This document shows, piece by piece, positions 1 to 8,274 of a stretch of 14,867 bases of DNA. Every line of letters begins with the position of its first letter. The first letter of the stretch is position 1. Source of the stretch: an uncultured Planctomycetaceae bacterium (GTDB lineage: Bacteria; Planctomycetota; Planctomycetia; Pirellulales; Pirellulaceae); NCBI GenBank assembly GCA_937904535.1, contig CALELC010000270.1, positions 1-14,867 on the forward strand. The letters run 5' to 3'. The notes beneath the pieces were generated by a model. The model ran no database searches. It saw only the letters and a list, made by a program, of their open reading frames with translations, and was not told where the DNA came from. Position numbers and translations under genes: made by a program.

Positions 1-3000
1 GATGCCACCGTCGCAAGCGAACTAGATCAATATCATCTGCATCCGGCGCTCGGTGATGCCGTATTTCAAACCTGTGCTGGATTGGTACCCGCCGAGCCAG
101 ACGGTGGCTACTCGCCCTTCACCTACATGCCGACCCAAGTGCGATCGGTACGTGTGCTGCGTCCGCCTCAAGGCCGACTGTGGACCTATGGTCGCCGCTG
201 GGAGGGCGACGCACAGCCGAGTCCGGAGCAGGTTACTGGCGACGTTTGGCTGATCAATGAAGCGGGTGAGGTGGTAGCTCAGTTCCTGGGCGTGCAACTC
301 ACGCGTGTTGGTCAAATGAGTGCAGCAACCAACTCGCTTGCTGACGCTCGGTACCGGATCCAGTGGGAACCTGCCGACGAATCGGTGGCATCTGCCGCCG
401 TCACTGACCAACGTTGGTTGATCTTCGCCGATGATTCAGGCTTGGCCGATACATTGGTCGCACGTCTGAAAGCCACCGGCGGAGTGCCCGTTGTGGTGCG
501 TCCCGGAGAAACGTTCCAGACGGCCGTTGCGCACAATGGCGACGCCGGCGGCTATCTGATCAACCCGAGCGAACCCTCCGATTTCGAGCAGCTGTTTACT
601 GCCCTCGAGCGCTCCGATTCGCCGCTGGCTGGAGTCGTTCATCTGTGGAGTCTGTTCGGCGAGTGTGAGGAGCTCTCTGCGGCGAGTATCACGCAAAACG
701 TATCGCTGGGGAGTGAATCGGCACTGCGACTGATCCAACGGCTGATCCGCAGCGCTGCCGTGAGCCGAAGTCAACCGAACACGTGGCAGGGCGTATGGTG
801 GGTCACCCGCGGTGCTCAAAAGATCTGCGGCGAGGATCGCGATATCCGCTTAGGACAGGCGCCGCTATGGGGGCTAGGCCGGGTCGCAGCGGTTGAACAT
901 CCCGAGTTGCGGAATCGTTTGATCGATCTTGATCCACAGAGTTCGCCCGAAGACGCTGCAACGGATCTGTTCGAGGAGATCCAGCGGAGATCGTCGGAAG
1001 ATCAAGTCGCCTACCGCAACGGTCAGCGTCATGTCGCGCGGCTACAGCGCGACTCGCAAGCATTCCTTGGTCATGAAACAGCGAGTTCCAACCACTCGCT
1101 TCCAGCTGCGCCTTTCCGTCTGCGGTTTGCTTCAACCGGGAGTTTTGATTCGCTGTACTTTGAGTCGTGCCAGCGGTCCGCGCCGAGAGGCAATGAGGTG
1201 GAAGTGGAAGTTGCCGCAGCCGGCCTCAATTTCAGCGATGTGCTCAAAGCCATGGGGCTATACCCAGGGATCACCGACCCGGTGGTGCCGCTGGGGATTG
1301 AATGTGCCGGAATCGTGACCGCGGTGGGCCCAGAAGTGCACGGATTCGCGGTGGGCGATCGTGTGTATGGCGTTGCCCCCTTCAGCTTTGGCTCGCATGC
1401 GAGAACGGCCGATTACGCACTGAGCCACACTCCCGCAGGTATGTCCGATGCCGAGGCCGCGACGATTCCAATCGCGTTCATGACGGCCTATTACGCGCTG
1501 GTGCAGCTGGCTGATCTACAACCCGGCGAGCAGGTGTTGATTCATGCAGGTGCTGGCGGCGTCGGCTTGGCCGCGATTCAAATCGCTCAGCATTTCGGAG
1601 CGGAAGTGTTTGCCACGGCTGGCAGCGACGAAAAACGTGATTTCCTACAGTCACTCGGTGTCAAGCACGTGTTCAGTTCACGGTCGCTGGACTTCGCTGA
1701 GCAGATCCTGCAGGTCACGAACCGCGAGGGCATTGACGTTGTGCTCAATTCGCTGCCCGGTGACGTGATCAGCAAGAGCCTCGGAATCTTACGCGCCTAC
1801 GGACGGTTCTTGGAAATCGGTAAGACGGACATCTATCAGAATCGATTGCTCGGCCTGTCTCCGTTCCAAGACAATTTGTCGTACTTCGCCATCGACCTCG
1901 ATCGCATCCTGCGGCAGCGACCTCAGGTGATCCGCAAGCTGTTTTCGTCGCTTGAAAGGCACTTTTCAGCCGGTGACTTCCGTCCGCTGGTGTCGACCGA
2001 GTTCGCCGCAGATCAGGTGGCCGACGCCTTTCGCTACATGGCCCAGCGCAAGAACATCGGCAAAGTCGTTGTCGGGTTTCCGCAAGACATCGCGGCGGAG
2101 GATTCGCCGTCAACCAGCGACTCACGGACTCAATCGGACTCGACGGTGCTGATCACGGGTGGGCTAGGAGCACTCGGAATCGCCCTCGCTGAACAATTGG
2201 TTGAGCAGGGGGCAAAGCACATCGCGTTGCTGGCTCGGCGGGATCCCAATGAGCAGCAATCGGCAATCGTCGCACGTTTGTGCGAGCGCTCACACGTCGC
2301 GGTCGTAGCTGGCGATGTCAGTCAGATGCAGTCTCTGCAGTCGGCGCTGCGGCGAATCTCGGACGAGTTTCCTCCGATCACCGACGTCTATCATGCAGCC
2401 GGGGTGCTCGACGACGGTCTGCTGTTTGATATGTCGGCTTCCCGCTGGCAGCGTCCGCTCGCGCCGAAGGTTCAAGGCACCTGGAACCTGCACACAGCAA
2501 CCCTGAATCAACCCGTTCAAAGGTTTGTGCTGTTTTCGTCAATCGCGGCACTGCTTGGGTCACCCGGACAAGGTAATTACGCGGCGGCCAATGCATTCTT
2601 AGATGCCTTTGCAACTTATCGCCAGAGCCTCGGTCTCCCCGCTACGAGTATTAACTGGGGCCCCTGGGCGGACGCAGGAATGGCAACCCAAGGCGGAACG
2701 GCGGAGCAGATGCGTTCCCGTGGTCTCGGTTTGCTCAATCCCACCGATGCCCTACATGTCATGCAGCGACTGGTCGAGTCCGCGGCAGATAACGTCGCGG
2801 TAATGGAAGTCGACTGGCCGGTGATGTTGCGCGCTGCCCAAGTGACATCGCCGCTGTTGTCAGCTTTCGCGGTGGGCGCCGCCGAACTCGAACACAAGAC
2901 CGACGACTTGGTGGATCATGATTTCCGTGAGCGTATTCGAGCGGCAACCTCGGAACAGCGAGATGAACTGCTGCAGCGTTACTTCACTGCAGAATTAGCT

Positions 3001-4110
3001 CGAATCATGGGCTGGGACGCTGAGCAAATCAGTTCCCAGCAGCCGCTGAGCGAGCTCGGGATGGATTCGCTGATGGCGATGGAGCTCAAGAATAATCTGG
3101 AACGGCGTTTGGCGATCGCGATTCCGATGTCCGCGTTCATCGAATCGCCCTCGATTTCCAGCCTCGCACGCCACGCTGCCGGCGAGTTCACGCGTGGTGA
3201 CGCCGCGACCAACCCGACGCTTTCCAGCGAACATTACCGTGTGCTGGTGCCCCTGAAGTCCAGCGGAACCAGGCCTGCTTGGTTCTGCATTCATCCGCTC
3301 GGGGGCAATGCGGGATGCTATGCCGATTTGGCGAAACATGCCGCCCCCGATCAGCCTGTCATCGGGGTCTGGGGGCGAGGTGCTGACGGAGTGTTGGCCC
3401 CCCCACGCTCACTCGATGCCATGATCGAGGAATACGTCGCAGCGATCACGGAACATCAGGCCGAGGGCCCTTATCACTTGATTGGCTGGTCGGCCGGTGG
3501 GATCTATGCATACGAAATCGCGCGGCGTCTGCGGCAAGCAGGACAGCCCGTAGCGCCGCTGGTGCTGATCGACACTCCGCTGCCGTCGATTTACGACAAC
3601 ATCGACCTCAAAGATGATGCGAGATTTCTCTATGACTTCACCCATTTCTCCAACCTCTTCCTGCACGCACGGATGCAGATGACCTATGAGCAGTTACGGG
3701 AGTTATCTCGTGAGGAAGCGCTGCAACTCTTGCTGAGCGAAGCGAAGCGGGAGGGGTTGCTCGCCGCCGGAGCATCCACCCGCTACGTCGAAAGATTGGT
3801 CGAAACGAGCCGCGCCCATGTTGAGTTCATCAAGAACTATGCGTTAGAAGATTTCGGTCACGAGATTCACCTCTACCGTCCGGCCGTGACAGGGGTGTTG
3901 GAAGGGATCTCCGGGAAGTCGTGGGGGGATGATCTCGGCTGGAATGCAGTTTTGCGTCGTCCGGTAAGCCTGTACCAAACTCCTGGCGACCACTTCACGA
4001 TGCTCCTGGCTGAATCAGCTGCCGAACTGGTTCGACAGCTTACCCGCCGTGGAGACCGCCATGACTCTCGAGCCGCCGCGCCTAGGGTCGGTGAGGGGCT
4101 CCCCGTGTGA
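1..4110 (+). CDS. Type I modular polyketide synthase, 3' part (DH-psiKR-ER-KR-ACP-TE), truncated by window edge
   Basis: The reading frame is open from base 1, so the gene starts upstream; 1369 residues are visible and the KS, AT and start of DH are missing. Numbering from base 1: DH C-terminal part, with HPALGD at 14-19 (D19 is the second DH catalytic residue); structural pseudo-KR about 110-350, with 'APLWGLGRVAAVEHPE'; enoylreductase 372-693, with NADPH motif HAGAGGVGL at 515-523; ketoreductase about 714-900, with TGGLGALG at 719-726, LDD at 803-805 (B-type, D-hydroxy product predicted), and K823, S847, Y860, N864; ACP with GMDSL, phosphopantetheine serine S1023; thioesterase about 1080-1355, with GWSAGG nucleophile S1164, probable acid D1191 and H1331 in GDHF. 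All visible active sites are intact, so the module should fully reduce the beta-carbon and then release the chain by hydrolysis or cyclisation. Certain as a PKS; product unknown. Confidence 0.97.
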   Translation, partial: DATVASELDQYHLHPALGDAVFQTCAGLVPAEPDGGYSPFTYMPTQVRSVRVLRPPQGRLWTYGRRWEGDAQPSPEQVTGDVWLINEAGEVVAQFLGVQLTRVGQMSAATNSLADARYRIQWEPADESVASAAVTDQRWLIFADDSGLADTLVARLKATGGVPVVVRPGETFQTAVAHNGDAGGYLINPSEPSDFEQLFTALERSDSPLAGVVHLWSLFGECEELSAASITQNVSLGSESALRLIQRLIRSAAVSRSQPNTWQGVWWVTRGAQKICGEDRDIRLGQAPLWGLGRVAAVEHPELRNRLIDLDPQSSPEDAATDLFEEIQRRSSEDQVAYRNGQRHVARLQRDSQAFLGHETASSNHSLPAAPFRLRFASTGSFDSLYFESCQRSAPRGNEVEVEVAAAGLNFSDVLKAMGLYPGITDPVVPLGIECAGIVTAVGPEVHGFAVGDRVYGVAPFSFGSHARTADYALSHTPAGMSDAEAATIPIAFMTAYYALVQLADLQPGEQVLIHAGAGGVGLAAIQIAQHFGAEVFATAGSDEKRDFLQSLGVKHVFSSRSLDFAEQILQVTNREGIDVVLNSLPGDVISKSLGILRAYGRFLEIGKTDIYQNRLLGLSPFQDNLSYFAIDLDRILRQRPQVIRKLFSSLERHFSAGDFRPLVSTEFAADQVADAFRYMAQRKNIGKVVVGFPQDIAAEDSPSTSDSRTQSDSTVLITGGLGALGIALAEQLVEQGAKHIALLARRDPNEQQSAIVARLCERSHVAVVAGDVSQMQSLQSALRRISDEFPPITDVYHAAGVLDDGLLFDMSASRWQRPLAPKVQGTWNLHTATLNQPVQRFVLFSSIAALLGSPGQGNYAAANAFLDAFATYRQSLGLPATSINWGPWADAGMATQGGTAEQMRSRGLGLLNPTDALHVMQRLVESAADNVAVMEVDWPVMLRAAQVTSPLLSAFAVGAAELEHKTDDLVDHDFRERIRAATSEQRDELLQRYFTAELARIMGWDAEQISSQQPLSELGMDSLMAMELKNNLERRLAIAIPMSAFIESPSISSLARHAAGEFTRGDAATNPTLSSEHYRVLVPLKSSGTRPAWFCIHPLGGNAGCYADLAKHAAPDQPVIGVWGRGADGVLAPPRSLDAMIEEYVAAITEHQAEGPYHLIGWSAGGIYAYEIARRLRQAGQPVAPLVLIDTPLPSIYDNIDLKDDARFLYDFTHFSNLFLHARMQMTYEQLRELSREEALQLLLSEAKREGLLAAGASTRYVERLVETSRAHVEFIKNYALEDFGHEIHLYRPAVTGVLEGISGKSWGDDLGWNAVLRRPVSLYQTPGDHFTMLLAESAAELVRQLTRRGDRHDSRAAAPRVGEGLPV

Positions 4111-4194
4111 CCGCTGCGACAACGATCACAACCAGGCAGGCCCGATCGCGTCGGCGTTCGCGCCCTGGCCCCAATCGTGACCTACAGTAGCAGC

Positions 4195-5061
4195 ATGGTG
4201 AACAGTGCCTCTGCGATCGAATACTATCAAGCCTCCGATGGAAGACGCTTGGCGCTCCGCCGCTATCAGCCAGCGATGGAGCCACAGGCTGATGTCGTGA
4301 TCCTGCATGGGATCATCAGTCACAGCGGTTGGTATGACATCAGCTCCCTCGCACTCGCCGATCGCGGATTTGCTGTACACGCTTTGGATCGCCGAGGCTC
4401 GGGGCTAAATGGCGAGGTGCCGGGGGACATCGATTCGGTGAAGACCTGGCTGAGCGACGTGATTGACTACCTGAGCCAAATCAAGTCCGGCGGACGGCCG
4501 ATTTTCTTGTTTGGCATTAGCTGGGGAGGAAAACTCGTCCCAGCAGTCGCTCGAGCTCGTCCGGATTTGCTCAGTGGTTTCGGCATGTTGTGCCCCGGGA
4601 TTTACGCGCGCCAACAGCCAGGGTGGCTGAAACGCCTTGGGCTGGGTCTGAGCGGACGATTAGGCGTTCACCACAAGACGGTGTCGATCCCGCTGCAAGA
4701 ACCGGAATTGTTTACCGACTCACCGCGTTGGCAGGCTTATATCCGTCACGATCCGTTGACCCTCCGCAGGATCACGCTGCGATTTGCTAGGCAGGATTGG
4801 AAGTTGACGGAGCACACCCGCTCCAGCGCCCCCTTTCTGCACCTACCCAGCCTGATGGTGCTCGCCGGCCGCGATCGAATTGTCGACAATCCCCGGACGA
4901 AGAATTACTTCACCAGGATCGCCTCGAAGGACAAAACGCTGTTGGAGTATTCCAATAGCGCGCACACTCTCGAGTTTGAGTCTGATGTGGAGCAATATAT
5001 CGAGGATCTAGCAGCCTGGCTTCGCCATCAAACCGGCAAATCACGGCAACATGCCGTCTGA
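4195..5061 (+). CDS. Alpha/beta hydrolase (serine aminopeptidase S33 / monoacylglycerol lipase-like)
   Basis: A 288-residue soluble hydrolase counted from the ATG at 4195; an in-frame GTG at 4177 would add six residues. Neither start has a clear Shine-Dalgarno sequence. The fold is shown by an oxyanion-hole segment 'LHGIISHSGWYD', the 'ALDRRGSG' strand, the nucleophile elbow GISWGG (S109), the acid in 'AGRDRIVD' (D227) and the final histidine in 'NSAHTLEFE' (H257), in the order and spacing of the Hydrolase_4/lysophospholipase family. There is no signal peptide, so it is cytoplasmic. It follows the PKS by 84 nt on the same strand and may be co-transcribed with it; a role in hydrolysing or trans-esterifying the polyketide product is possible, but a general lipid esterase is equally compatible. 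Family confident, substrate unknown. Confidence 0.9.
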   Translation: MVNSASAIEYYQASDGRRLALRRYQPAMEPQADVVILHGIISHSGWYDISSLALADRGFAVHALDRRGSGLNGEVPGDIDSVKTWLSDVIDYLSQIKSGGRPIFLFGISWGGKLVPAVARARPDLLSGFGMLCPGIYARQQPGWLKRLGLGLSGRLGVHHKTVSIPLQEPELFTDSPRWQAYIRHDPLTLRRITLRFARQDWKLTEHTRSSAPFLHLPSLMVLAGRDRIVDNPRTKNYFTRIASKDKTLLEYSNSAHTLEFESDVEQYIEDLAAWLRHQTGKSRQHAV

Positions 5062-5119
5062 TGCATAAGGCTTTTGTTTGGCCATTAACAAGGCGTAGTT
5101 AGCGAGTGCTCGCGTGCAG

Positions 5120-5956
5120 TCATCCGCGTGTTTTCTCTTGGTCGCGGCGAAGTTCGCCGTGCTGCGCGAACCCCAACACATCAGCCAGTGCTCCAGAGCT
5201 CCCGCTCGTCAGGCGGCCCGCTGCACCCGGTGTCGACGCATTGAAGTCCTGGTACAGGAAAAAATGGCCTCCAGGGTACTGCCGCGTCGTCAATCTGCCG
5301 CGCGTGACCGACTGCCAACCGGCGAGTCCTGCCGCTGTAATGTATGAATCGTCGAGCCCGCCCACAGCTAACACCGGGCACTGAAGCGGTTCGTAAATGT
5401 CGAACGACTGGGCTCGCAGTAATTTGAGGTCTGCCCGCAGCGCTGGAACGATTGCCGCTAACCAACTGGGGTCATTTCTCACGACCGCGGGAATCCCACC
5501 GTATTTTCGGTGCATGTGCTCGACCAATTGATCATCGGACAGGTCTTCAACGGGACTCGCTTCCATCGCGGCCGCATGTGCGGGAGTCCCGGGCGCATTG
5601 CTGGCGACGACCACGAGGGCTTGCGGCGCGCGCTCACCAATCCGTGGGAGTCGCCGCGCGACCTGATGCGCCAGATGCGCTCCGACACTGTAGCCCAACA
5701 GTGCAAATGGCCCAGCTGGCAGGTTGCTGATCGTCTCCGCCACCGTCTCAGCTAACTCAGACATCGAATCAACAGGTGGTTCATTCAAGCGAGCTTCCCG
5801 TCCCGGCAGCCGCGCAGGAATAACGCTGAGTTCATTGCCACTGACTTTGCGCCAGCGATAGAACGCACTCGTTCCACCGCCAGCGTGAGGAAAGCAAAAC
5901 AGTCGCAGCAAATCGGTCCGCTGGGCTTCAGCGGGAAAAAGTTTTAAATCGATCAT
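5120..5956 (-). CDS. Type II thioesterase (PKS/NRPS editing thioesterase)
   Basis: A 278-residue protein of the GrsT/RifR/SrfAD type, which in known systems removes wrong or stalled acyl groups from carrier-protein phosphopantetheine arms. Visible features are the N-terminal 'LFCFPHAGGGTSAFYRW' (oxyanion-hole region), 'PARLPGREARLNEPP', nucleophile elbow GYSVGA (S90; family usual is GHSMG), the acid in 'VGGLDDSYI' (D202 or D203), and the histidine in 'YPGGHFFL' (H231). About 40 residues follow the histidine, a somewhat long and low-complexity tail (TPGAAGRLTSGSSG). Its ATG overlaps the stop of the enolase gene as ATGA (5953-5956), so translation is probably coupled. It is the last gene of the minus-strand operon and converges with the PKS/hydrolase pair, 58 nt apart. 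A PKS with its own C-terminal TE nearby is the natural partner. Confidence 0.93.
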   Translation of the reverse strand: MIDLKLFPAEAQRTDLLRLFCFPHAGGGTSAFYRWRKVSGNELSVIPARLPGREARLNEPPVDSMSELAETVAETISNLPAGPFALLGYSVGAHLAHQVARRLPRIGERAPQALVVVASNAPGTPAHAAAMEASPVEDLSDDQLVEHMHRKYGGIPAVVRNDPSWLAAIVPALRADLKLLRAQSFDIYEPLQCPVLAVGGLDDSYITAAGLAGWQSVTRGRLTTRQYPGGHFFLYQDFNASTPGAAGRLTSGSSGALADVLGFAQHGELRRDQEKTRG

Positions 5957-7140
5957 GCCGCCTCCAGCGGATGCTCTTGCTGTTGAATCACCATGGCCCG
6001 CAGGCGGCTGAGGTCAACGCTTACCCCAAGCCCCCGCGCGGTTAATGGTGGGGCCCAGCCGCCGTAACCAAAAGTGATTTCCTCATGAATGAGATTTGCG
6101 GCCAATACATGTCGGTCATAAGAACCTTCGCAATACCGGATGTCACGCACGGACTGAGCCCAATGCCTCCCAGCGGCGGAAAGGATCCCGGTCTCACCTG
6201 GATGACACCCCAGTTGGTAGCCAAGACCATGCTGCTGTGCCAGTGCTGCCAGACGCAAGCACGCGATATAACCGCCGCATTTCGATAGCCGCAGATTCCA
6301 GAGGTCACCCGCTCTTAGTGCGATCGCTTCATGGGCGTCCTGCCAACTTGTCAGCGACTCATCGAGCATGACTGGCACGTCGATATGTGCACGCAACGCA
6401 CGAAGCTCCGAAAGTTGCTCATGAGGCAGCGGCTGTTCGATGCAGGAGATGCCATGTTCCAGAATGGGAGCAAGGCGGCGTTCCATGTCTCGCGCATCCC
6501 AGGCTTCATTCGCATCGACCCGCAGATCGACGTGCCGACCGATCCAGCGGCGAACAATCCCGAGCCGAGCCGCGTCATCGTCTGCCGAACAACCGATCTT
6601 CACCTTGCACTGGTGGAAGCCGTACAGACGCATCTTGATCGCCGATTTCCACAGCCGCTTTGCGTGCTCAGCATCGATCGTCGTGCTGTAACGCACCCGT
6701 TGCCGTGGCATTCGCACCGATTCAGCTCCAGCGACAGCGCCGGCAACGTCGCTGAGCGGCTGTCCAAAGACTTGGCCAAAGGCATCGAGCACGCTGATTT
6801 CGACAGCTGCCCGGAGCGGATTCCCCTGGGCTCCCCGCACATCGCCCGGCACCGTGAAGGCATGAAACTCGTCCAGCATCGACACCACGTCGGTCCAACC
6901 CGTACAGTCGCGATCAAAGCGTTCCTGCAGCGGTTGCTCAGCCAGCAGCTGGAGCGATGCCACAGCGGTATCGCCGGTGACGTAGGCCCGCGGGACGCCT
7001 TCGCCCCAGCCGATCGTTCCATCTTGGAGACGACACTGCACGAGTAGATTGTCGCTGCTCTGACGAGTGGCTGATGCGTGGCGAAAGGGCCGGCGCAGCG
7101 GCACGCGAATGATCGATGCAGTGAACCCAGCGACGCGCAT
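5953..7140 (-). CDS. Enolase-superfamily enzyme, muconate lactonizing / dipeptide epimerase-like subgroup
   Basis: A 395-residue two-domain protein: an N-terminal capping domain (MRVAGFTASIIRVPLRRPF; 'GWGEGVPR') and a TIM barrel. The acid/base and metal residues of the MLE subgroup are all present: KVK (K179 and K181), metal ligands D209 (in VDANEAW), E235 (CIEQPL) and D260 (MLDESL), and the opposite-face base K287 (RLSKCGG). The reaction is therefore abstraction of a proton alpha to a carboxylate, giving epimerisation, cycloisomerisation or beta-elimination (dipeptide epimerase, N-acylamino-acid racemase, o-succinylbenzoate synthase and MLE all use this set). The barrel C-terminus (GCHPGETGILSAA; FGYGGWAPPL) does not point me to one named activity. 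The start is ATG with AAGG upstream, 2 nt after the stop of the small ORF; the stop overlaps the thioesterase start (ATGA). Menaquinone OsbS is unlikely because no men genes are near. Confidence 0.9.
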   Translation of the reverse strand: MRVAGFTASIIRVPLRRPFRHASATRQSSDNLLVQCRLQDGTIGWGEGVPRAYVTGDTAVASLQLLAEQPLQERFDRDCTGWTDVVSMLDEFHAFTVPGDVRGAQGNPLRAAVEISVLDAFGQVFGQPLSDVAGAVAGAESVRMPRQRVRYSTTIDAEHAKRLWKSAIKMRLYGFHQCKVKIGCSADDDAARLGIVRRWIGRHVDLRVDANEAWDARDMERRLAPILEHGISCIEQPLPHEQLSELRALRAHIDVPVMLDESLTSWQDAHEAIALRAGDLWNLRLSKCGGYIACLRLAALAQQHGLGYQLGCHPGETGILSAAGRHWAQSVRDIRYCEGSYDRHVLAANLIHEEITFGYGGWAPPLTARGLGVSVDLSRLRAMVIQQQEHPLEAA

Positions 7141-7142
7141 GC

Positions 7143-7244
7143 CTAACCTTCAGCGAGAGCCGCGTGCAAATGGTACCGGAGCCAGCGAAGCGTTCGCGCG
7201 TGAACTTCAGGCGGCAAGGAGATTTCTCGAAGAGTGTAGTCCAT
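7143..7244 (-). CDS. Small ORF (33 aa) filling the SDR-enolase gap; hypothetical protein
   Basis: Not recognised as a member of any family. The ORF begins ATG (7244), N-terminus MDYTLREISLPPEV, continues as a likely amphipathic basic/aromatic helix rich in Arg, His, Leu and Trp, and ends with TAG at 7143-7145. It starts 14 nt after the SDR stop, preceded by TAAGGA (overlapping the SDR stop, 11 nt from the ATG) and a nearer GGGTG, and stops 2 nt before the enolase ATG. It therefore occupies almost exactly the only apparent gap in an otherwise gapless operon. It could be a genuine small protein, for example a partner of the enolase, or a short leader peptide coupling enolase translation to the SDR. 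It could also be chance: an open frame of this length in 118 nt of GC-rich DNA is not rare. No evidence of expression can be seen. Confidence 0.45.
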   Translation of the reverse strand: MDYTLREISLPPEVHARTLRWLRYHLHAALAEG

Positions 7245-7258
7245 TTCGCACCCAATCC

Positions 7259-8272
7259 TTACAGCCGGCCGCTGCCGCCCGTCGCCGCGTCGAGTGTTTC
7301 CCGAATTCCTTCGCGGAAATCGACTCGCGGTTTGTACCCGAGCACGCGTTTCGCCTTGGCGATCGAGAAGTCTAAGTTGAGCGTCATGAACTTGATCCTT
7401 GCCCCGGTCAGCAAGGGTGCTTCCTGAGCTCCTCTCAATTTCGCAAAAGCTTCCATCGGACCAACCAGCATTCGCGCCACCCACTCGGGCACCTGTTTGG
7501 GATGTGGCTTGCCGAGGTAATCGGCAATGGTGTTGATGTACTCTTCCCGCGTGACAAGACGCTGGTCGCGGATGTTGAAGGTTTCGCCCAACGCGCGCGG
7601 ATTTTCCATCGCCAGCAGAATCGCGTCGGAAAGGTTGCCAACATAGGTGTTGTTGAGCACCTTATCGCCGCGGCCGATGAACATCATCTTGCCAGCGTTG
7701 AGCTTTTCGATGATCCGGGGAACGCTGTGGCGCTCACCAGGACCATAGATAAATCCGGGACGCACAATGACTGCCGGTAAGCGGTGGCGATCGATGTGAT
7801 CATTGATCAGAACTTCGGCCTCTGCCTTGGTCTTGGTATATCCATCGAGCCCCGTGAGACTTGGTGGAGTGGTTTCATCGGTTCCGTAGTGATGTTGTGC
7901 GGGGTAAACACCCAAGGAACTCACCTGAATCCAGCGACGAAACAAGTCGCTCGTTTGAACGACGCCCAGCATGTGTTCAAGCGCCACGACATTAATCGCT
8001 CGGTACTTTTCGGCGGGGCCCCAGTCGCCGATGTGCGCCGCGCAGTGCACCACGATGTTGGCTGTCCTCAGCGGTGCATCCAGGGAACGTGGGTCCGCTA
8101 GGTCACCGCTGACGCACTCCGCGCCAAGCGACTCAAGTTCTTGCCGGTGCGCTTCTGATCGGACCACGGCGGTCACCTGGTAACCGCGAGCGATGAGATC
8201 TTTTGCAACACGCCGGCCTACCAGACCGCCGGCGCCGGTTACCAAGACCTTGGTTTCGTTGTTATCGTTCAA
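7259..8272 (-). CDS. NAD(P)-dependent extended SDR (epimerase/dehydratase, 3-beta-hydroxysteroid dehydrogenase-like)
   Basis: A 337-residue extended short-chain dehydrogenase. The Rossmann motif TGAGGLVG is at residues 12-19; 'SGDLAD' (about 55-60) and 'VVHCAAHIGDWG' (74-85) follow; active-site S118/S119 (VSSLGVY) and the YTKTK catalytic pair Y145/K149 are intact, and 'VIVRPGFIYGPGERH' is the typical substrate-domain entry. Family members oxidise or reduce a secondary alcohol or ketone, or act on nucleotide sugars; the 3-beta-HSD flavour (VRPGFIYGPG, NTYVGNL) favours a small hydroxy/keto substrate. The only sensible start is TTG at 8272, 2 nt from the GH3 stop, with AGGA 12 nt upstream inside the GH3 end; the Rossmann strand begins immediately after it, leaving no room for a later start. 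Second gene of the minus-strand operon. A tailoring redox role is inferred. Confidence 0.93.
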   Translation of the reverse strand: MNDNNETKVLVTGAGGLVGRRVAKDLIARGYQVTAVVRSEAHRQELESLGAECVSGDLADPRSLDAPLRTANIVVHCAAHIGDWGPAEKYRAINVVALEHMLGVVQTSDLFRRWIQVSSLGVYPAQHHYGTDETTPPSLTGLDGYTKTKAEAEVLINDHIDRHRLPAVIVRPGFIYGPGERHSVPRIIEKLNAGKMMFIGRGDKVLNNTYVGNLSDAILLAMENPRALGETFNIRDQRLVTREEYINTIADYLGKPHPKQVPEWVARMLVGPMEAFAKLRGAQEAPLLTGARIKFMTLNLDFSIAKAKRVLGYKPRVDFREGIRETLDAATGGSGRL

Positions 8273-8274
8273 AG

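Noticed and set aside
22..411. 129-codon minus-strand frame at the left edge
   Set aside because: The plus-strand frame is open from base 1 and carries the DH motif HPALGD, so this is a shadow.
5102..5113. GCGAG/CTCGC inverted repeat between the convergent hydrolase and thioesterase genes
   Set aside because: The stem is 5 bp with a 2-nt loop and there is no T-run, so it cannot be supported as a terminator.
6331..7047. 238-codon plus-strand frame opposite the enolase gene
   Set aside because: It is the antisense shadow of a well-supported enolase with all catalytic residues; no domain is recognisable and the composition is of random GC-rich type.
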